Made by a program: the position numbers and the translations under genes
Shown here: piece by piece, positions 15,557 through 26,031 of the stretch
Layout: every line of letters begins with the position of its first letter
Numbering within the stretch: the stretch's first letter is position 1
Notes under the pieces: model-generated
What the model was told of the DNA's origin: nothing
Seen by the model: the letters and a program-made list of their open reading frames with translations, nothing else
Databases searched by the model: none
DNA from: Pseudomonas sp. Tri1
GTDB taxonomy: Bacteria > Pseudomonadota > Gammaproteobacteria > Pseudomonadales > Pseudomonadaceae
NCBI RefSeq assembly: GCF_017968885.1
Contig: NZ_CP072913.1
Coordinates: 4,752,501-4,816,500 of the forward strand
Length of the DNA stretch: 64,000 bases
Direction: 5' to 3'

Positions 15557-18148
15557 TTAGACGGCAACCGCCGATTCAAGGAAGTCCTGGGCAAAACGCT
15601 GCAATACGCCACCGGCTTCGTAGATCGACACTTCTTCAGCGGTGTCGAGGCGGCAAGTCACTGGCACCTCGACGCGCTCGCCGTTCTTGCGAGTGATGAC
15701 CAACGTCAGCGTCGCACGCGGGGTACGTTCGCCGATCACGTCATAGATTTCGCTGCCGTCGATGCCCAGGGTCTTGCGGTTGGTACCGGGCTGGAACTCC
15801 AGCGGCAACACGCCCATGCCCACCAGGTTGGTACGGTGGATGCGCTCGAAACCTTCGGCGGCAATCGCCTCGACACCCGCCAGGCGTACACCCTTGGCCG
15901 CCCAGTCCCGGGACGAACCCTGGCCATAGTCGGCACCGGCAATGATGATCAGCGGTTGCTTGCGCTCCATGTAGGTTTCGATGGCCTCCCACATGCGCAT
16001 GACCTTGCCTTCCGGCTCGACCCGGGCCAGGGAGCCCTGCTTGACCTTGCCGTTTTCCTGGACCATTTCGTTGAACAGTTTCGGGTTGGCAAAGGTCGCG
16101 CGTTGCGCGGTCAGGTGGTCGCCGCGGTGGGTTGCATAGGAGTTGAAGTCCTCCTCCGGCAGGCCCATTTTCGCCAGGTATTCACCGGCGGCGCTGTCCA
16201 GCATGATGGCGTTGGACGGCGACAAGTGATCGGTGGTGATGTTGTCCGGCAGCACAGCCAGCGGACGCATGCCCTTGAGCGGCCGCGCACCGGCCAACGC
16301 CCCTTCCCAGTATGGAGGGCGACGGATGTAGGTGCTTTGTGGGCGCCAGTCGTACAGCGGCGTGACTTTCGGCCCGGTGTCTTCCTGGATGGCGAACATC
16401 GGGATGTACACCTGGCGGAACTGCTCAGGTTTCACCGAGGCCTTGACCACCGCATTGATTTCTTCGTCACTCGGCCAGATGTCCTTGAGGCGGATTTCCC
16501 GGCCGTCCACCACGCCCAACACATCCTTCTCGATGTCGAAGCGAATGGTCCCGGCGATGGCATAAGCGACCACCAGCGGCGGCGAGGCGAGAAACGCCTG
16601 CTTGGCGTACGGGTGGATGCGCCCGTCGAAGTTGCGGTTGCCCGACAGCACGGCGGTGGCGTACAGGTCACGGTCGATGATTTCCTGCTGGATCACCGGG
16701 TCCAGTGCACCGGACATGCCGTTGCAGGTGGTGCAGGCGAATGCCACCACGCCGAAGCCCAGCTTCTCGAGCTCGGACGTCAGCCCCGCTTCATCCAGGT
16801 ACAGCGCCACGGTTTTCGAACCCGGGGCCAGGGACGACTTGACCCATGGCTTGCGGGCCAGGCCCAGGCGGTTGGCGTTGCGCGCCAGCAGGCCTGCGGC
16901 GATCACGTTGCGCGGGTTACTGGTGTTGGTGCAACTGGTGATGGCCGCGATGATCACTGCGCCGTCGGGCATTTGCCCTGGCACCTCAGTCCATTGCCCG
17001 GCAATGCCGCTGGCCGTCAGGTCACTGGTGGCAACGCGGGCGTGGGGATTGCTGGGACCGGCCATGTTGCGCACCACCGAGGACAGGTCGAAGGTCAAGC
17101 CACGCTCGTATTGCGCGCCCTTGAGTTCGTCGGCCCACAGGCCGGCCTGCTTGGCATAGGTCTCGACCAGTTGCACCTGCTGGTCTTCGCGACCAGTGAG
17201 TTTCAGGTAATCAATGGTTTGCTGGTCGATGTAGAACATCGCCGCCGTGGCGCCGTACTCCGGGGCCATGTTGGAAATGGTCGCACGGTCGCCCAAGGTC
17301 AGGGCACTGGCGCCTTCGCCGAAAAACTCCAGCCAGGCACCGACAACTTTTTGCTTGCGCAGGAATTCGGTCAGCGCCAGCACCATGTCGGTGGCGGTGA
17401 TGCCCGGCTGCAGCTTGCCGGTCAGCTCGACACCGATGATTTCCGGCAGGCGCATCCACGAGGCGCGACCGAGCATGACGCTTTCGGCTTCCAGGCCTCC
17501 GACGCCGATGGCGATCACGCCCAGGGCATCGACATGGGGAGTGTGGCTGTCGGTACCCACGCAGGTGTCTGGGAATGCCACGCCGTCACGTTGCTGGATC
17601 ACCGGGGACATTTTTTCCAGGTTGATCTGGTGCATGATCCCGTTGCCGGGCGGAATCACATCGACGTTCTTGAAGGCTTTCTTGGTCCAGTTGATGAAGT
17701 GAAAACGGTCTTCGTTACGCCGGTCTTCGATGGCGCGGTTCTTGGCGAAGGCTTGCGGGTCGGAACCACCGCTCTCCACCGCCAGGGAATGGTCGACGAT
17801 CAGTTGAGTCGGCACCACCGGGTTGACCTGCGCCGGGTCACCGCCCTGCAGGGCGATCGCGTCGCGCAGGCCCGCCAGGTCCACCAGCGCGGTCTGGCCG
17901 AGGATGTCATGGCACACCACTCGTGCGGGGAACCAGGGGAAGTCCAGGTCGCGCTTGCGCTCGATCAGTTGCAACAGCGATTCACGCAGCGTGGCCGGGT
18001 CGCAGCGACGCACGAGGTTTTCCGCCAGCACCCGAGAGGTGTATGGCAGGCCGTCGTAGGCGCCGGGCCGAATGGCCTCCACGGCCCCGCGAACGTCGAA
18101 ATAATCCAGCGAAGTGCCGGGCAGCGGTTTGCGAAATTCTGTGTTCAT
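15557..18148 (-). CDS. acnD: Fe/S-dependent 2-methylisocitrate dehydratase AcnD
   Basis: An 863-residue aconitase-superfamily enzyme that dehydrates 2-methylcitrate to methylaconitate. The [4Fe-4S] ligands appear in ITSCTNTSNPRNV and FACTTCNGMSGAL. The C-terminal swivel domain contains GADYGQGSSRDWAAKG. The neighbourhood with prpF, prpC and prpB separates it from the housekeeping aconitase AcnA, which it resembles. Length is typical. It lies 198 bases downstream of prpC, and the gap is filled by an inverted REP pair. Confidence 0.96.
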   Translation of the reverse strand: MNTEFRKPLPGTSLDYFDVRGAVEAIRPGAYDGLPYTSRVLAENLVRRCDPATLRESLLQLIERKRDLDFPWFPARVVCHDILGQTALVDLAGLRDAIALQGGDPAQVNPVVPTQLIVDHSLAVESGGSDPQAFAKNRAIEDRRNEDRFHFINWTKKAFKNVDVIPPGNGIMHQINLEKMSPVIQQRDGVAFPDTCVGTDSHTPHVDALGVIAIGVGGLEAESVMLGRASWMRLPEIIGVELTGKLQPGITATDMVLALTEFLRKQKVVGAWLEFFGEGASALTLGDRATISNMAPEYGATAAMFYIDQQTIDYLKLTGREDQQVQLVETYAKQAGLWADELKGAQYERGLTFDLSSVVRNMAGPSNPHARVATSDLTASGIAGQWTEVPGQMPDGAVIIAAITSCTNTSNPRNVIAAGLLARNANRLGLARKPWVKSSLAPGSKTVALYLDEAGLTSELEKLGFGVVAFACTTCNGMSGALDPVIQQEIIDRDLYATAVLSGNRNFDGRIHPYAKQAFLASPPLVVAYAIAGTIRFDIEKDVLGVVDGREIRLKDIWPSDEEINAVVKASVKPEQFRQVYIPMFAIQEDTGPKVTPLYDWRPQSTYIRRPPYWEGALAGARPLKGMRPLAVLPDNITTDHLSPSNAIMLDSAAGEYLAKMGLPEEDFNSYATHRGDHLTAQRATFANPKLFNEMVQENGKVKQGSLARVEPEGKVMRMWEAIETYMERKQPLIIIAGADYGQGSSRDWAAKGVRLAGVEAIAAEGFERIHRTNLVGMGVLPLEFQPGTNRKTLGIDGSEIYDVIGERTPRATLTLVITRKNGERVEVPVTCRLDTAEEVSIYEAGGVLQRFAQDFLESAVAV

Positions 18149-18212
18149 CGTCAGGACTCGGTCACGGTGGTTTCAAGGAGGATTGACGCCGGATTCGAAG
18201 GCCCCCGGCCAC

Positions 18213-18302
18213 TGTGGGAGCGAGCTTGCTCGCGATAGCGGTGCAACAGTCGACATCGATGTTGGATGTCAGTGCGCATTCGCGAGCAAGCTCGCTCCCA
18301 CA
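18213..18302. repeat. Inverted REP pair inside the prp operon
   Basis: REP copies at 18213-18235 and 18280-18302 face each other between prpC and acnD. Inside an operon such a structure can slow 3' decay of the upstream part, giving more prpB/prpC than acnD/prpF mRNA. That effect is inference. The sequence itself is clear. Confidence 0.9.
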
Positions 18303-18346
18303 AGGTTTCGGGGTTATTCAATTCCGGCGGCTAGAACCCTCCCAGC

Positions 18347-19474
18347 TCAGCGGCGTTCGATTGGCACGAACTTGCGCTGTTCGACGCCGGTGTATTCGGC
18401 GCTCGGTCGGATGATGCGGTTATTGGCACGTTGTTCGTACACGTGGGCGGCCCAGCCGGTCAGGCGCGAGCAGACGAAGATCGGCGTGAACAGCTTGGTC
18501 GGGATGCCCATGAAGTGGTAGGCCGAGGCGTGGTAGAAATCGGCATTGGGGAACAGTTTCTTCTGTTCCCACATGGTCTTGTCGATGGCCTCTGAAACCG
18601 GGAACAGCACCTTGTCGCCCACTTCGTCGGCGAGTTTCTTCGACCAGCCCTTGATCACCTCGTTGCGCGGGTCGTTGTCCTTATAGATCGCATGGCCGAA
18701 GCCCATGATCTTGTCTTTGCGCGCGAGCATGCCGAGGGTGCCTTCGATGGCTTCCTGCGGCGAGCTGAAACGCTCGATCATTTCCATTGCCGCTTCGTTG
18801 GCGCCACCATGCAACGGGCCGCGCAGCGAGCCGATGGCGGCGGTGATGCAGGAAAACAGGTCCGACAGTGTCGAGGCGCAGACCCGGGCGGTGAAGGTCG
18901 AGGCGTTGAATTCGTGCTCGGCGTAGAGGATCAGCGAGACGTGCATCACCTTGACGTGCAGCTCGCTCGGTTTCTTGCCATGCAGCAGGTGCAGGAAGTG
19001 ACCACCGATAGAGGCTTCGTCGGTCACGCATTCGATGCGCAGGCCTTCGTGGCTGAAGCGATACCAGTAGCACATGATCGCCGGGAAGGCGGCCAACAGG
19101 CGGTCGGTCTTGTCGTGCTGCTCGGAAAAGTCCTTCTCAGGCTCCAGGTTGCCCAGGAACGAGCAGCCAGTGCGCATCACATCCATCGGGTGAGCGTCGG
19201 CGGGAATGCGCTCCAGCACTTCCTTCAGGGCTTGGGGCAAGTCCCGCAGCTGGCTCAGCTTGCGCGTATAGGCATCCAGCTGGGCCTGGGTCGGCAGCTC
19301 ACCGTACAGCAGCAGGTAGGCGACCTCTTCAAATTGCGCGTCCGCCGCCAGGTCGCGAACGTCGTAGCCGCGATAGGTCAGGCCGGCGCCCGACTGGCCC
19401 ACGGTGGACAACGCGGTTTGCCCTGCCACCTGGCCTCGGAGCCCGGCGCCACTGAGTACTTTTGCTTCGGCCAT
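18347..19474 (-). CDS. prpC: 2-methylcitrate synthase PrpC
   Basis: A 375-residue citrate-synthase-family enzyme that condenses propionyl-CoA with oxaloacetate. Active-site regions are visible: GPLHGGANEAAMEMI (His), GFGHAIYKDNDPRN (His) and NADFYHASAYHFMGIP (Asp). The start at 19474 gives MAEAKVLSGAGLRGQ, the usual N-terminus. The length, shorter than GltA at about 430 residues, and the operon identify it as PrpC. It follows prpB by 40 bases. Confidence 0.97.
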   Translation of the reverse strand: MAEAKVLSGAGLRGQVAGQTALSTVGQSGAGLTYRGYDVRDLAADAQFEEVAYLLLYGELPTQAQLDAYTRKLSQLRDLPQALKEVLERIPADAHPMDVMRTGCSFLGNLEPEKDFSEQHDKTDRLLAAFPAIMCYWYRFSHEGLRIECVTDEASIGGHFLHLLHGKKPSELHVKVMHVSLILYAEHEFNASTFTARVCASTLSDLFSCITAAIGSLRGPLHGGANEAAMEMIERFSSPQEAIEGTLGMLARKDKIMGFGHAIYKDNDPRNEVIKGWSKKLADEVGDKVLFPVSEAIDKTMWEQKKLFPNADFYHASAYHFMGIPTKLFTPIFVCSRLTGWAAHVYEQRANNRIIRPSAEYTGVEQRKFVPIERR

Positions 19475-19514
19475 TTGCTGTCTCCATTTTCTTGAATTTG
19501 TAGGGGGAGTCGCC

Positions 19515-20399
19515 TTACTTCTTCGCCGCGAACAATGCATCGAGCTTCTGCTCGAAGGTGTGATAGTCGATGCGATCGTAAAGCTCCATGCGCGTCTGCA
19601 TGGTGTCGATGACATTCTGTTGCGTGCCGTCGCGGCGGATGGCGGTGTAGACGTTCTCGGCCGCCTTGTTCATGGCCCGGAAGGCCGACAGCGGGTACAG
19701 CACCAGGGATACGTCGGCACCGGCCAGTTGTTCTGTGGTGTACAGCGGAGTCGCGCCGAACTCGGTGATGTTGGCCAGGATCGGCGCCTTCACGCGGCTG
19801 GCGAACAGTTTGTACATCTCAAGCTCGGTAATCGCTTCCGGAAAGATCATGTCGGCACCGGCCTCGATGCAGGCGGCGGCGCGGTCCAGAGCCGACTCCA
19901 AGCCCTCCACGGCCAGGGCGTCGGTACGCGCCATGATCACGAAACTGTCGTCGGTGCGAGCATCGACCGCGGCCTTGATGCGGTCGACCATCTCCTGCTG
20001 CGAGACGATCTCCTTGTTTGGACGATGGCCGCAACGCTTGGCACCGACCTGGTCCTCAATATGAATGGCCGCCGCGCCAAACTTGATCATCGACTTGACT
20101 GTGCGAGCCACGTTGAACGCCGAGGAACCAAAACCGGTGTCCACGTCCACCAGCAGCGGCAGGTCGCAGACGTCAGTGATGCGGCGCACATCGGTCAGCA
20201 CGTCATCGAGGCCGGTGATGCCCAGGTCCGGCACGCCGAGGGAACCGGCCGCCACGCCGCCGCCCGACAGGTAGATCGCCTTGAAACCGGCGCGTTTGGC
20301 CAGCAGCGCGTGGTTGGCGTTGATCGTGCCCACCACTTGCAGCGGATGCTCGCTGGCGACCGCATCGCGGAAACGCTGGCCTGGAGTGCTGTTGCTCAT
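19515..20399 (-). CDS. prpB: 2-methylisocitrate lyase PrpB
   Basis: A 294-residue ICL/PEPM-family enzyme that splits 2-methylisocitrate into pyruvate and succinate. The catalytic cysteine lies in [11 protein letters not shown], the methylisocitrate-lyase variant of the KKCGH motif. Metal-binding acidic residues are in [10 protein letters not shown] and IHIEDQVG. The start overlaps the end of the GntR regulator gene by four bases, so the regulator and enzymes are on one transcript. Confidence 0.96.
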   Translation of the reverse strand: MSNSTPGQRFRDAVASEHPLQVVGTINANHALLAKRAGFKAIYLSGGGVAAGSLGVPDLGITGLDDVLTDVRRITDVCDLPLLVDVDTGFGSSAFNVARTVKSMIKFGAAAIHIEDQVGAKRCGHRPNKEIVSQQEMVDRIKAAVDARTDDSFVIMARTDALAVEGLESALDRAAACIEAGADMIFPEAITELEMYKLFASRVKAPILANITEFGATPLYTTEQLAGADVSLVLYPLSAFRAMNKAAENVYTAIRRDGTQQNVIDTMQTRMELYDRIDYHTFEQKLDALFAAKK

Positions 20400-21109
20400 G
20401 ACTCACCTCGTTCAGTGGCGGCGCTGTCCTGGAAATGACGCGCGATATTGCGTTTGGAGGCGCCGATGTGCCGGCGCATCAATAATTCAGCCAGTTCGCC
20501 GTCACGGTCGGCGATGGCGTCTAGAATCCGGTGGTGCTCGGCAAAGGCCTGGCGCGGACGGTTGGGCGTGGTGGAAAACTGGATGCGGTACATGCGCACC
20601 AGTTGATACAGCTCGCCGCACAGCATTTGCGTCAGGGTGCGGTTGCCGCTGCCCTGGATGATCCGATAATGAAAGTCGAAATCGCCTTCCTGCTGGTAAT
20701 AGCCCACGCCGGCCTGGAACGCCGCATCGCGTTCGTGGGTTTCCAGGACTCGGCGCAGCTCGTCGATTTCTTCCAGGGTCATGCGCTCGGCCGCCAAACG
20801 GCAGGCCATGCCTTCCAGGGACTCACGGATTTCGTAGAGCTCCAGCAGCTCGGCGTGACTCAAGGACACCACTCGGGCGCCGACGTGAGGCACGCGCACC
20901 AGCAGGCGCTGGCCTTCCAGGCGATGGATCGCCTCGCGCAGCGGCCCGCGGCTGATGCCATAGGTGCGCGCCAGCTCAGGCTCGGAGATCTTGCTGCCGG
21001 GGGCGATTTCGCCTTTGACGATGGCGGCCTGGATACGTCGGAAGACGTTCTCGGAAAGGGTCTCCGAGTCGTCCTGAGCCATCATCGGGGATTCGAGCTG
21101 ATCGAGCAT
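20396..21109 (-). CDS. GntR family regulator of the methylcitrate operon
   Basis: A 237-residue FadR-type GntR protein. Its N-terminal winged helix contains [27 protein letters not shown] (residues about 40-66), and the C-terminal FCD ligand domain has the metal-binding histidine pattern of the subfamily. The start at 21109 is favoured because a shorter, conserved beginning ([14 protein letters not shown]) follows there; the frame is open to 21217. Two copies of ATTGTCGACA flank the start region, so it is probably an autorepressor relieved by a methylcitrate-cycle intermediate. It is the first gene of the prp operon. Confidence 0.9.
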   Translation of the reverse strand: MLDQLESPMMAQDDSETLSENVFRRIQAAIVKGEIAPGSKISEPELARTYGISRGPLREAIHRLEGQRLLVRVPHVGARVVSLSHAELLELYEIRESLEGMACRLAAERMTLEEIDELRRVLETHERDAAFQAGVGYYQQEGDFDFHYRIIQGSGNRTLTQMLCGELYQLVRMYRIQFSTTPNRPRQAFAEHHRILDAIADRDGELAELLMRRHIGASKRNIARHFQDSAATERGES

Positions 21110-21121
21110 ATTGTCGACACC
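21110..21121. promoter_or_regulatory. Proximal GntR operator half of pair
   Basis: ATTGTCGACACC matches the distal palindrome in the first 10 of 12 bases. It touches the regulator start codon, so binding would block both elongation and translation start. Its distance to the distal copy is 73 bases, about seven helical turns. Confidence 0.55.
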
Positions 21122-21182
21122 TTGAAAATCAATACGGCAAAAACTAACCAATAGCGGCATTAACGTCAAAACAAAATTCAAC

Positions 21183-21194
21183 ATTGTCGACAAT
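21183..21194. promoter_or_regulatory. Distal GntR operator (perfect palindrome)
   Basis: ATTGTCGACAAT is a perfect 12-base palindrome 74 bases upstream of the GntR start, in the promoter region of the prp operon. The form is typical of FadR/GntR-family operators, and a second copy lies at 21110-21121. Confidence 0.7.
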
Positions 21195-21389
21195 CGTCTA
21201 ATAAGCCCCAACGCCATAACCGCTCGTTTGAATGACTCGTAGCGTCCGGCCAGCGGTGGCGTCAGAAAACCACCGTGCTAGAATGCCGCGCGATTTGCCG
21301 CTCTCCTTTTATAGGGAAGGCTGCCCAGGGAGCTTGTGCAGTAATGCCAGGGCCTGAACCGATAAACGGAACGCTGCGCACCAGGATCT

Positions 21390-21926
21390 ATGACACTCAA
21401 GCCCTTAACCGCTGTTCTTTATTTCATATGCCTGCCGGGGCTTGCCGTGGCGGGTGAAAAAACCGTGTACGGCCTCAACGAATACGCAGCCCTGCAGGGC
21501 ATTGACCTGGAGGTCGCCGCCAAGCTGGACACCGGCGCCAAGACCGCCTCGCTCAGCGCCCGGGACATCAAGCGCTTCAAGCGCAATGGCGAATCCTGGG
21601 TGCGCTTTTACCTGGCTATCGACGCCGCCCATTCGCACCCTATCGAACGTCCGCTGGCCCGGGTCAGCAAGATCAAGCGCCGCGCCGGTGACTACGACCC
21701 GGAAGAAGGCAAGAAATACACGGCCCGGCCGGTCATCGAACTGGACATCTGCATGGGCACGGCCCTGCGCAGCATCGAAGTGAACCTGACCGACCGTAGT
21801 GCCTTCCAATACCCGTTGCTGATCGGTTCCGAAGCGCTCAAGCGCTTCGACGCACTGGTCGACCCCAGTCTTAAATACGCTGCCGGCAAACCCGCCTGCG
21901 CCAATGCCGCTCATACCGCAGAGTAA
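21390..21926 (+). CDS. Retropepsin-like aspartic protease (RimK-associated 'Zn_protease' family), exported
   Basis: A 178-residue protein with a signal peptide ending LAVAG and a single retropepsin-type aspartyl protease fold. The catalytic motif is KLDTGAKTASLSA, near residues 45-57. The family was once named ATP-dependent zinc protease, but the DTGA motif shows it is an aspartic peptidase that must dimerise. It is followed after five bases by the transglutaminase-like membrane gene and then an ATP-grasp ligase, a recurring association. It probably acts in the periplasm. The start has only a weak AGGA close to the ATG. Confidence 0.85.
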   Translation: MTLKPLTAVLYFICLPGLAVAGEKTVYGLNEYAALQGIDLEVAAKLDTGAKTASLSARDIKRFKRNGESWVRFYLAIDAAHSHPIERPLARVSKIKRRAGDYDPEEGKKYTARPVIELDICMGTALRSIEVNLTDRSAFQYPLLIGSEALKRFDALVDPSLKYAAGKPACANAAHTAE

Positions 21927-21931
21927 TTCCA

Positions 21932-23464
21932 ATGCGCTCCCTTACCCTCCATCTGAAAATGCTGATCGCCATCCTGGTGGCGGTGGGCCTGTCGGTGACG
22001 GCCTATCAGATTTTCGTGCTCGGCATTCCGGTGACCGAAGACGCCACCGACGACTTGTGGAACATCGATGCCAAGGTCGAATTCGTGCCCAATGCCAAGG
22101 ATCCGGTGAAGATCCAGATGTTCGTGCCGCCCCTGAGCCGCGATTACGTCAGCCTCAACGAAAGCTTCATTTCCAACAATTACGGCGTGGCGGTGAACCG
22201 CGTCGACGGTAACCGCAAGGTGACGTGGTCGGCCCGCCGGGCCAAGGGCAACCAGACGCTGTATTACCGCCTGGTGTTGACCAAGCGCTACAGCGCCGAA
22301 AAAACCAAGGTCAAGGGCCCGACCTTCCGCGACAGTATCGCCGTCGAAGGCCCGGAAAAGCTCGCCGCCGAAGCCTTGCTTGCGCCGATCCGCCAGCATT
22401 CGGCCGACGTCGAGACCTTCATCAGCGAAGCGATCAAGCGGGTCAACAACCTCAACGACGACAACGTCAAGCTGCTGCTGGCCGGCGACCCGTCCTCGGC
22501 CCATAAAGCGAAAATCGTCGAACTGGTGCTGTCCATCGCCCACGTACCGGTGGAAAAGGTCCACACCATCCGCCTGGTGGCCGACCAGCCGCAGACCCCG
22601 GAACTGTGGCTGCGCAGTTTCAACGGTACCGACTGGCTGTATTTCAACCCGGACACCGGTGAACAGGGCCTGCCCACCGACCGCCTGCTGTGGTGGACTG
22701 GCGACGAAAACCTGATCACCGTCGATGGCGGCAAGAAAGCCACCGTCACCTTCAGCATGAACAACAGCGAGATGAACGCCATTCGCCTGGCCAAGCTGAC
22801 GGACGAGAACACTGACGCCAACTTCCTCGAATACTCGCTCTACGGCCTGCCGCTGCAAACCCAGCAGACGTTCATGATCATGGTGATGATCCCCATCGGC
22901 GTGCTGGTGATCCTGATCCTGCGCAACCTGATCGGCCTGCAGACCCTGGGGACCTTTACCCCGGTGCTGATCGCCCTCGCCTTCCGCGAGACCCAACTGG
23001 GTTTCGGGATCATCCTGTTCACGGTGATCACCACCCTGGGCCTGTCGCTGCGCTCATACCTGGAACACCTCAAATTGCAAATGCTGCCACGGCTTTCGGT
23101 GGTGCTGACGTTCGTGGTGGTACTGATCGCCGCCATCAGCCTGTTCAGCCATAAGCTGGGCCTGGAGCGCGGCCTGTCGGTGGCCCTGTTCCCGATGGTG
23201 ATCCTGACCATGACCATCGAGCGCCTGTCCATCACCTGGGAAGAGCGCGGCGCCGGCCACGCGATGAAAGTCGCCATCGGCACCCTGTTCGCCGCGTCCC
23301 TGGCGCACTTGATCATGAGCGTGCCGGAGCTGGTGTACTTCGTGTTCACATTCCCGGCGATCCTGCTGATCCTGGTGGGCTTCATGCTGGCAATGGGTCG
23401 TTATCGCGGCTACCGCCTGACCGAGCTGGTGCGGTTCAAGGCCTTCCTCAAGGCTGACTCGTAA
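21932..23464 (+). CDS. Inactive transglutaminase fused to a multi-pass membrane domain
   Basis: A 510-residue inner-membrane protein. One N-terminal helix (about residues 7-28) leads to a periplasmic domain related to transglutaminases, in which the catalytic cysteine region reads GDPSSAHKAKI and so lacks the Cys. A C-terminal bundle of about seven helices begins at MIMVMIPIGVLVILILR. The family is annotated as inactive transglutaminase with seven TM segments. It overlaps the next gene by one base (TAATG), so the two are translationally coupled. It may hold or sense a peptide substrate for its two partners; this is inference. Confidence 0.85.
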   Translation: MRSLTLHLKMLIAILVAVGLSVTAYQIFVLGIPVTEDATDDLWNIDAKVEFVPNAKDPVKIQMFVPPLSRDYVSLNESFISNNYGVAVNRVDGNRKVTWSARRAKGNQTLYYRLVLTKRYSAEKTKVKGPTFRDSIAVEGPEKLAAEALLAPIRQHSADVETFISEAIKRVNNLNDDNVKLLLAGDPSSAHKAKIVELVLSIAHVPVEKVHTIRLVADQPQTPELWLRSFNGTDWLYFNPDTGEQGLPTDRLLWWTGDENLITVDGGKKATVTFSMNNSEMNAIRLAKLTDENTDANFLEYSLYGLPLQTQQTFMIMVMIPIGVLVILILRNLIGLQTLGTFTPVLIALAFRETQLGFGIILFTVITTLGLSLRSYLEHLKLQMLPRLSVVLTFVVVLIAAISLFSHKLGLERGLSVALFPMVILTMTIERLSITWEERGAGHAMKVAIGTLFAASLAHLIMSVPELVYFVFTFPAILLILVGFMLAMGRYRGYRLTELVRFKAFLKADS

Positions 23465-24450
23465 TGTTCGGCTTCTGGAAGACCTGGAAGGCCCTGGAAG
23501 CCCGGGGCATCATGGGCATCAACCGGCGTAACGCCGACTACGTGCTCAAGTACAACAAGCGCAGCCTGTATCCCATCGTCGATGACAAGATCATCACCAA
23601 GGAACGGGCCATCGCCGCCGGCATTCATGTGCCGGAACTGTACGGGGTGATCTCCACCGAAAAGGAAATCGACAAACTCGACGGGATCATCGGCGCGCAC
23701 AACGATTTCGTGATCAAGCCGGCCCAGGGCGCTGGTGGCGACGGCATCATTGTGATTGCCGACCGCTTCGAAGGGCGCTATCGCACGGTGTCCGGCAAGA
23801 TCATCAGCCATGAGGAAATCGAGCACCATATCTCCAGCATCCTCACCGGGTTGTATTCCCTGGGCGGTCACCGTGACCGGGCGCTGATCGAGTACCGCGT
23901 GACGCCGGACCAGATCTTCAAGAGCATCAGCTATGAAGGCGTGCCGGACATTCGCATCATCGTGCTGATGGGCTATCCGGTGATGGCCATGCTGCGCCTG
24001 CCAACTCGCCAATCCGGCGGCAAGGCCAACCTGCACCAGGGCGCCATCGGCGTGGGCGTCGACCTCGCCACCGGCCTGACCCTGCGCGGTACCTGGCTGA
24101 ACAACATCATCACCAAACACCCCGACACCACCAATGCAGTGGACGGGGTGCAACTGCCCTACTGGGACGGGTTCATGAAACTGGCCGCCGGTTGCTATGA
24201 ACTGTGCGGGCTGGGCTACATCGGCGTCGACATGGTGCTGGACCAGGAGAAAGGCCCGTTGATCCTGGAGTTGAACGCTCGGCCGGGGCTGAACATCCAG
24301 ATCGCCAACGACTGCGGCCTGACCCTGCGCACCCACGCGGTGGAAGCCCACCTGGAAGAACTCAAGGCCCGCGGCGTCGAGGAAACCGTGGAAGAGCGCG
24401 TGGCGTTCGCCCAGGCGCTGTTTGGGCATATTCCGCCGGTTGAGGGTTGA
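23464..24450 (+). CDS. Alpha-L-glutamate ligase-like ATP-grasp protein (RimK-related)
   Basis: A 328-residue ATP-grasp enzyme. Nucleotide-binding parts include DFVIKPAQGAGGDGIIVI and the metal-binding end LGYIGVDMVL...LILELNARPGLNIQIAN. Relatives join amino acids to peptide or protein carboxylates through an acyl phosphate. It has no signal peptide, so it acts on the cytosolic side, opposite the protease. It is the third gene of a coupled triad. The amino acid and acceptor are unknown. Confidence 0.87.
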   Translation: MFGFWKTWKALEARGIMGINRRNADYVLKYNKRSLYPIVDDKIITKERAIAAGIHVPELYGVISTEKEIDKLDGIIGAHNDFVIKPAQGAGGDGIIVIADRFEGRYRTVSGKIISHEEIEHHISSILTGLYSLGGHRDRALIEYRVTPDQIFKSISYEGVPDIRIIVLMGYPVMAMLRLPTRQSGGKANLHQGAIGVGVDLATGLTLRGTWLNNIITKHPDTTNAVDGVQLPYWDGFMKLAAGCYELCGLGYIGVDMVLDQEKGPLILELNARPGLNIQIANDCGLTLRTHAVEAHLEELKARGVEETVEERVAFAQALFGHIPPVEG

Positions 24451-24457
24451 AATCCCC

Positions 24458-24491
24458 CTTGTGACGAGGGGATAAACCTTCTCGCCACAAG
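24458..24491. repeat. Hairpin of the TGTGGCGAGG class after the triad
   Basis: CTTGTGACGAG (24458-24468) pairs with CTCGCCACAAG (24481-24491) with one mismatch. It starts eight bases after the ATP-grasp stop and probably terminates the triad operon. Confidence 0.65.
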
Positions 24492-24613
24492 GTGTTCACA
24501 CTCCAAGATTTTCGATGGCCCCATACTTACTCATCTCCGACATCCCTCTAGGAGCAAATCCTACAGAGGGATTACAATCGCCACCCCGCCTGAACGGCTG
24601 ACCCGCCCCGCCC

Positions 24614-25957
<1,344 letters not shown>

Positions 25958-25987
25958 AGCGTCGCCCCCTCCTGGCCTAGTGCAAAA

Positions 25988-26021
25988 CCCTGTGGGAGCG
26001 AGCTTGCTCGCTCCCACAGGG
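25988..26021. terminator. Perfect REP hairpin between pabB and thrH
   Basis: A 16-bp perfect stem (CCCTGTGGGAGCGAGC and its complement) with a two-base TT turn. It lies between the convergent pabB and thrH stops and carries the REP sequence. It should act as a bidirectional terminator. Confidence 0.8.
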
Positions 26022-26031
26022 TTGATTGGGT

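Noticed and set aside
15512..18238. A very long plus-strand frame (over 900 codons)
   Set aside because: It is fully antisense to acnD, whose motifs and operon are certain; high G+C codon bias opens the opposite strand.
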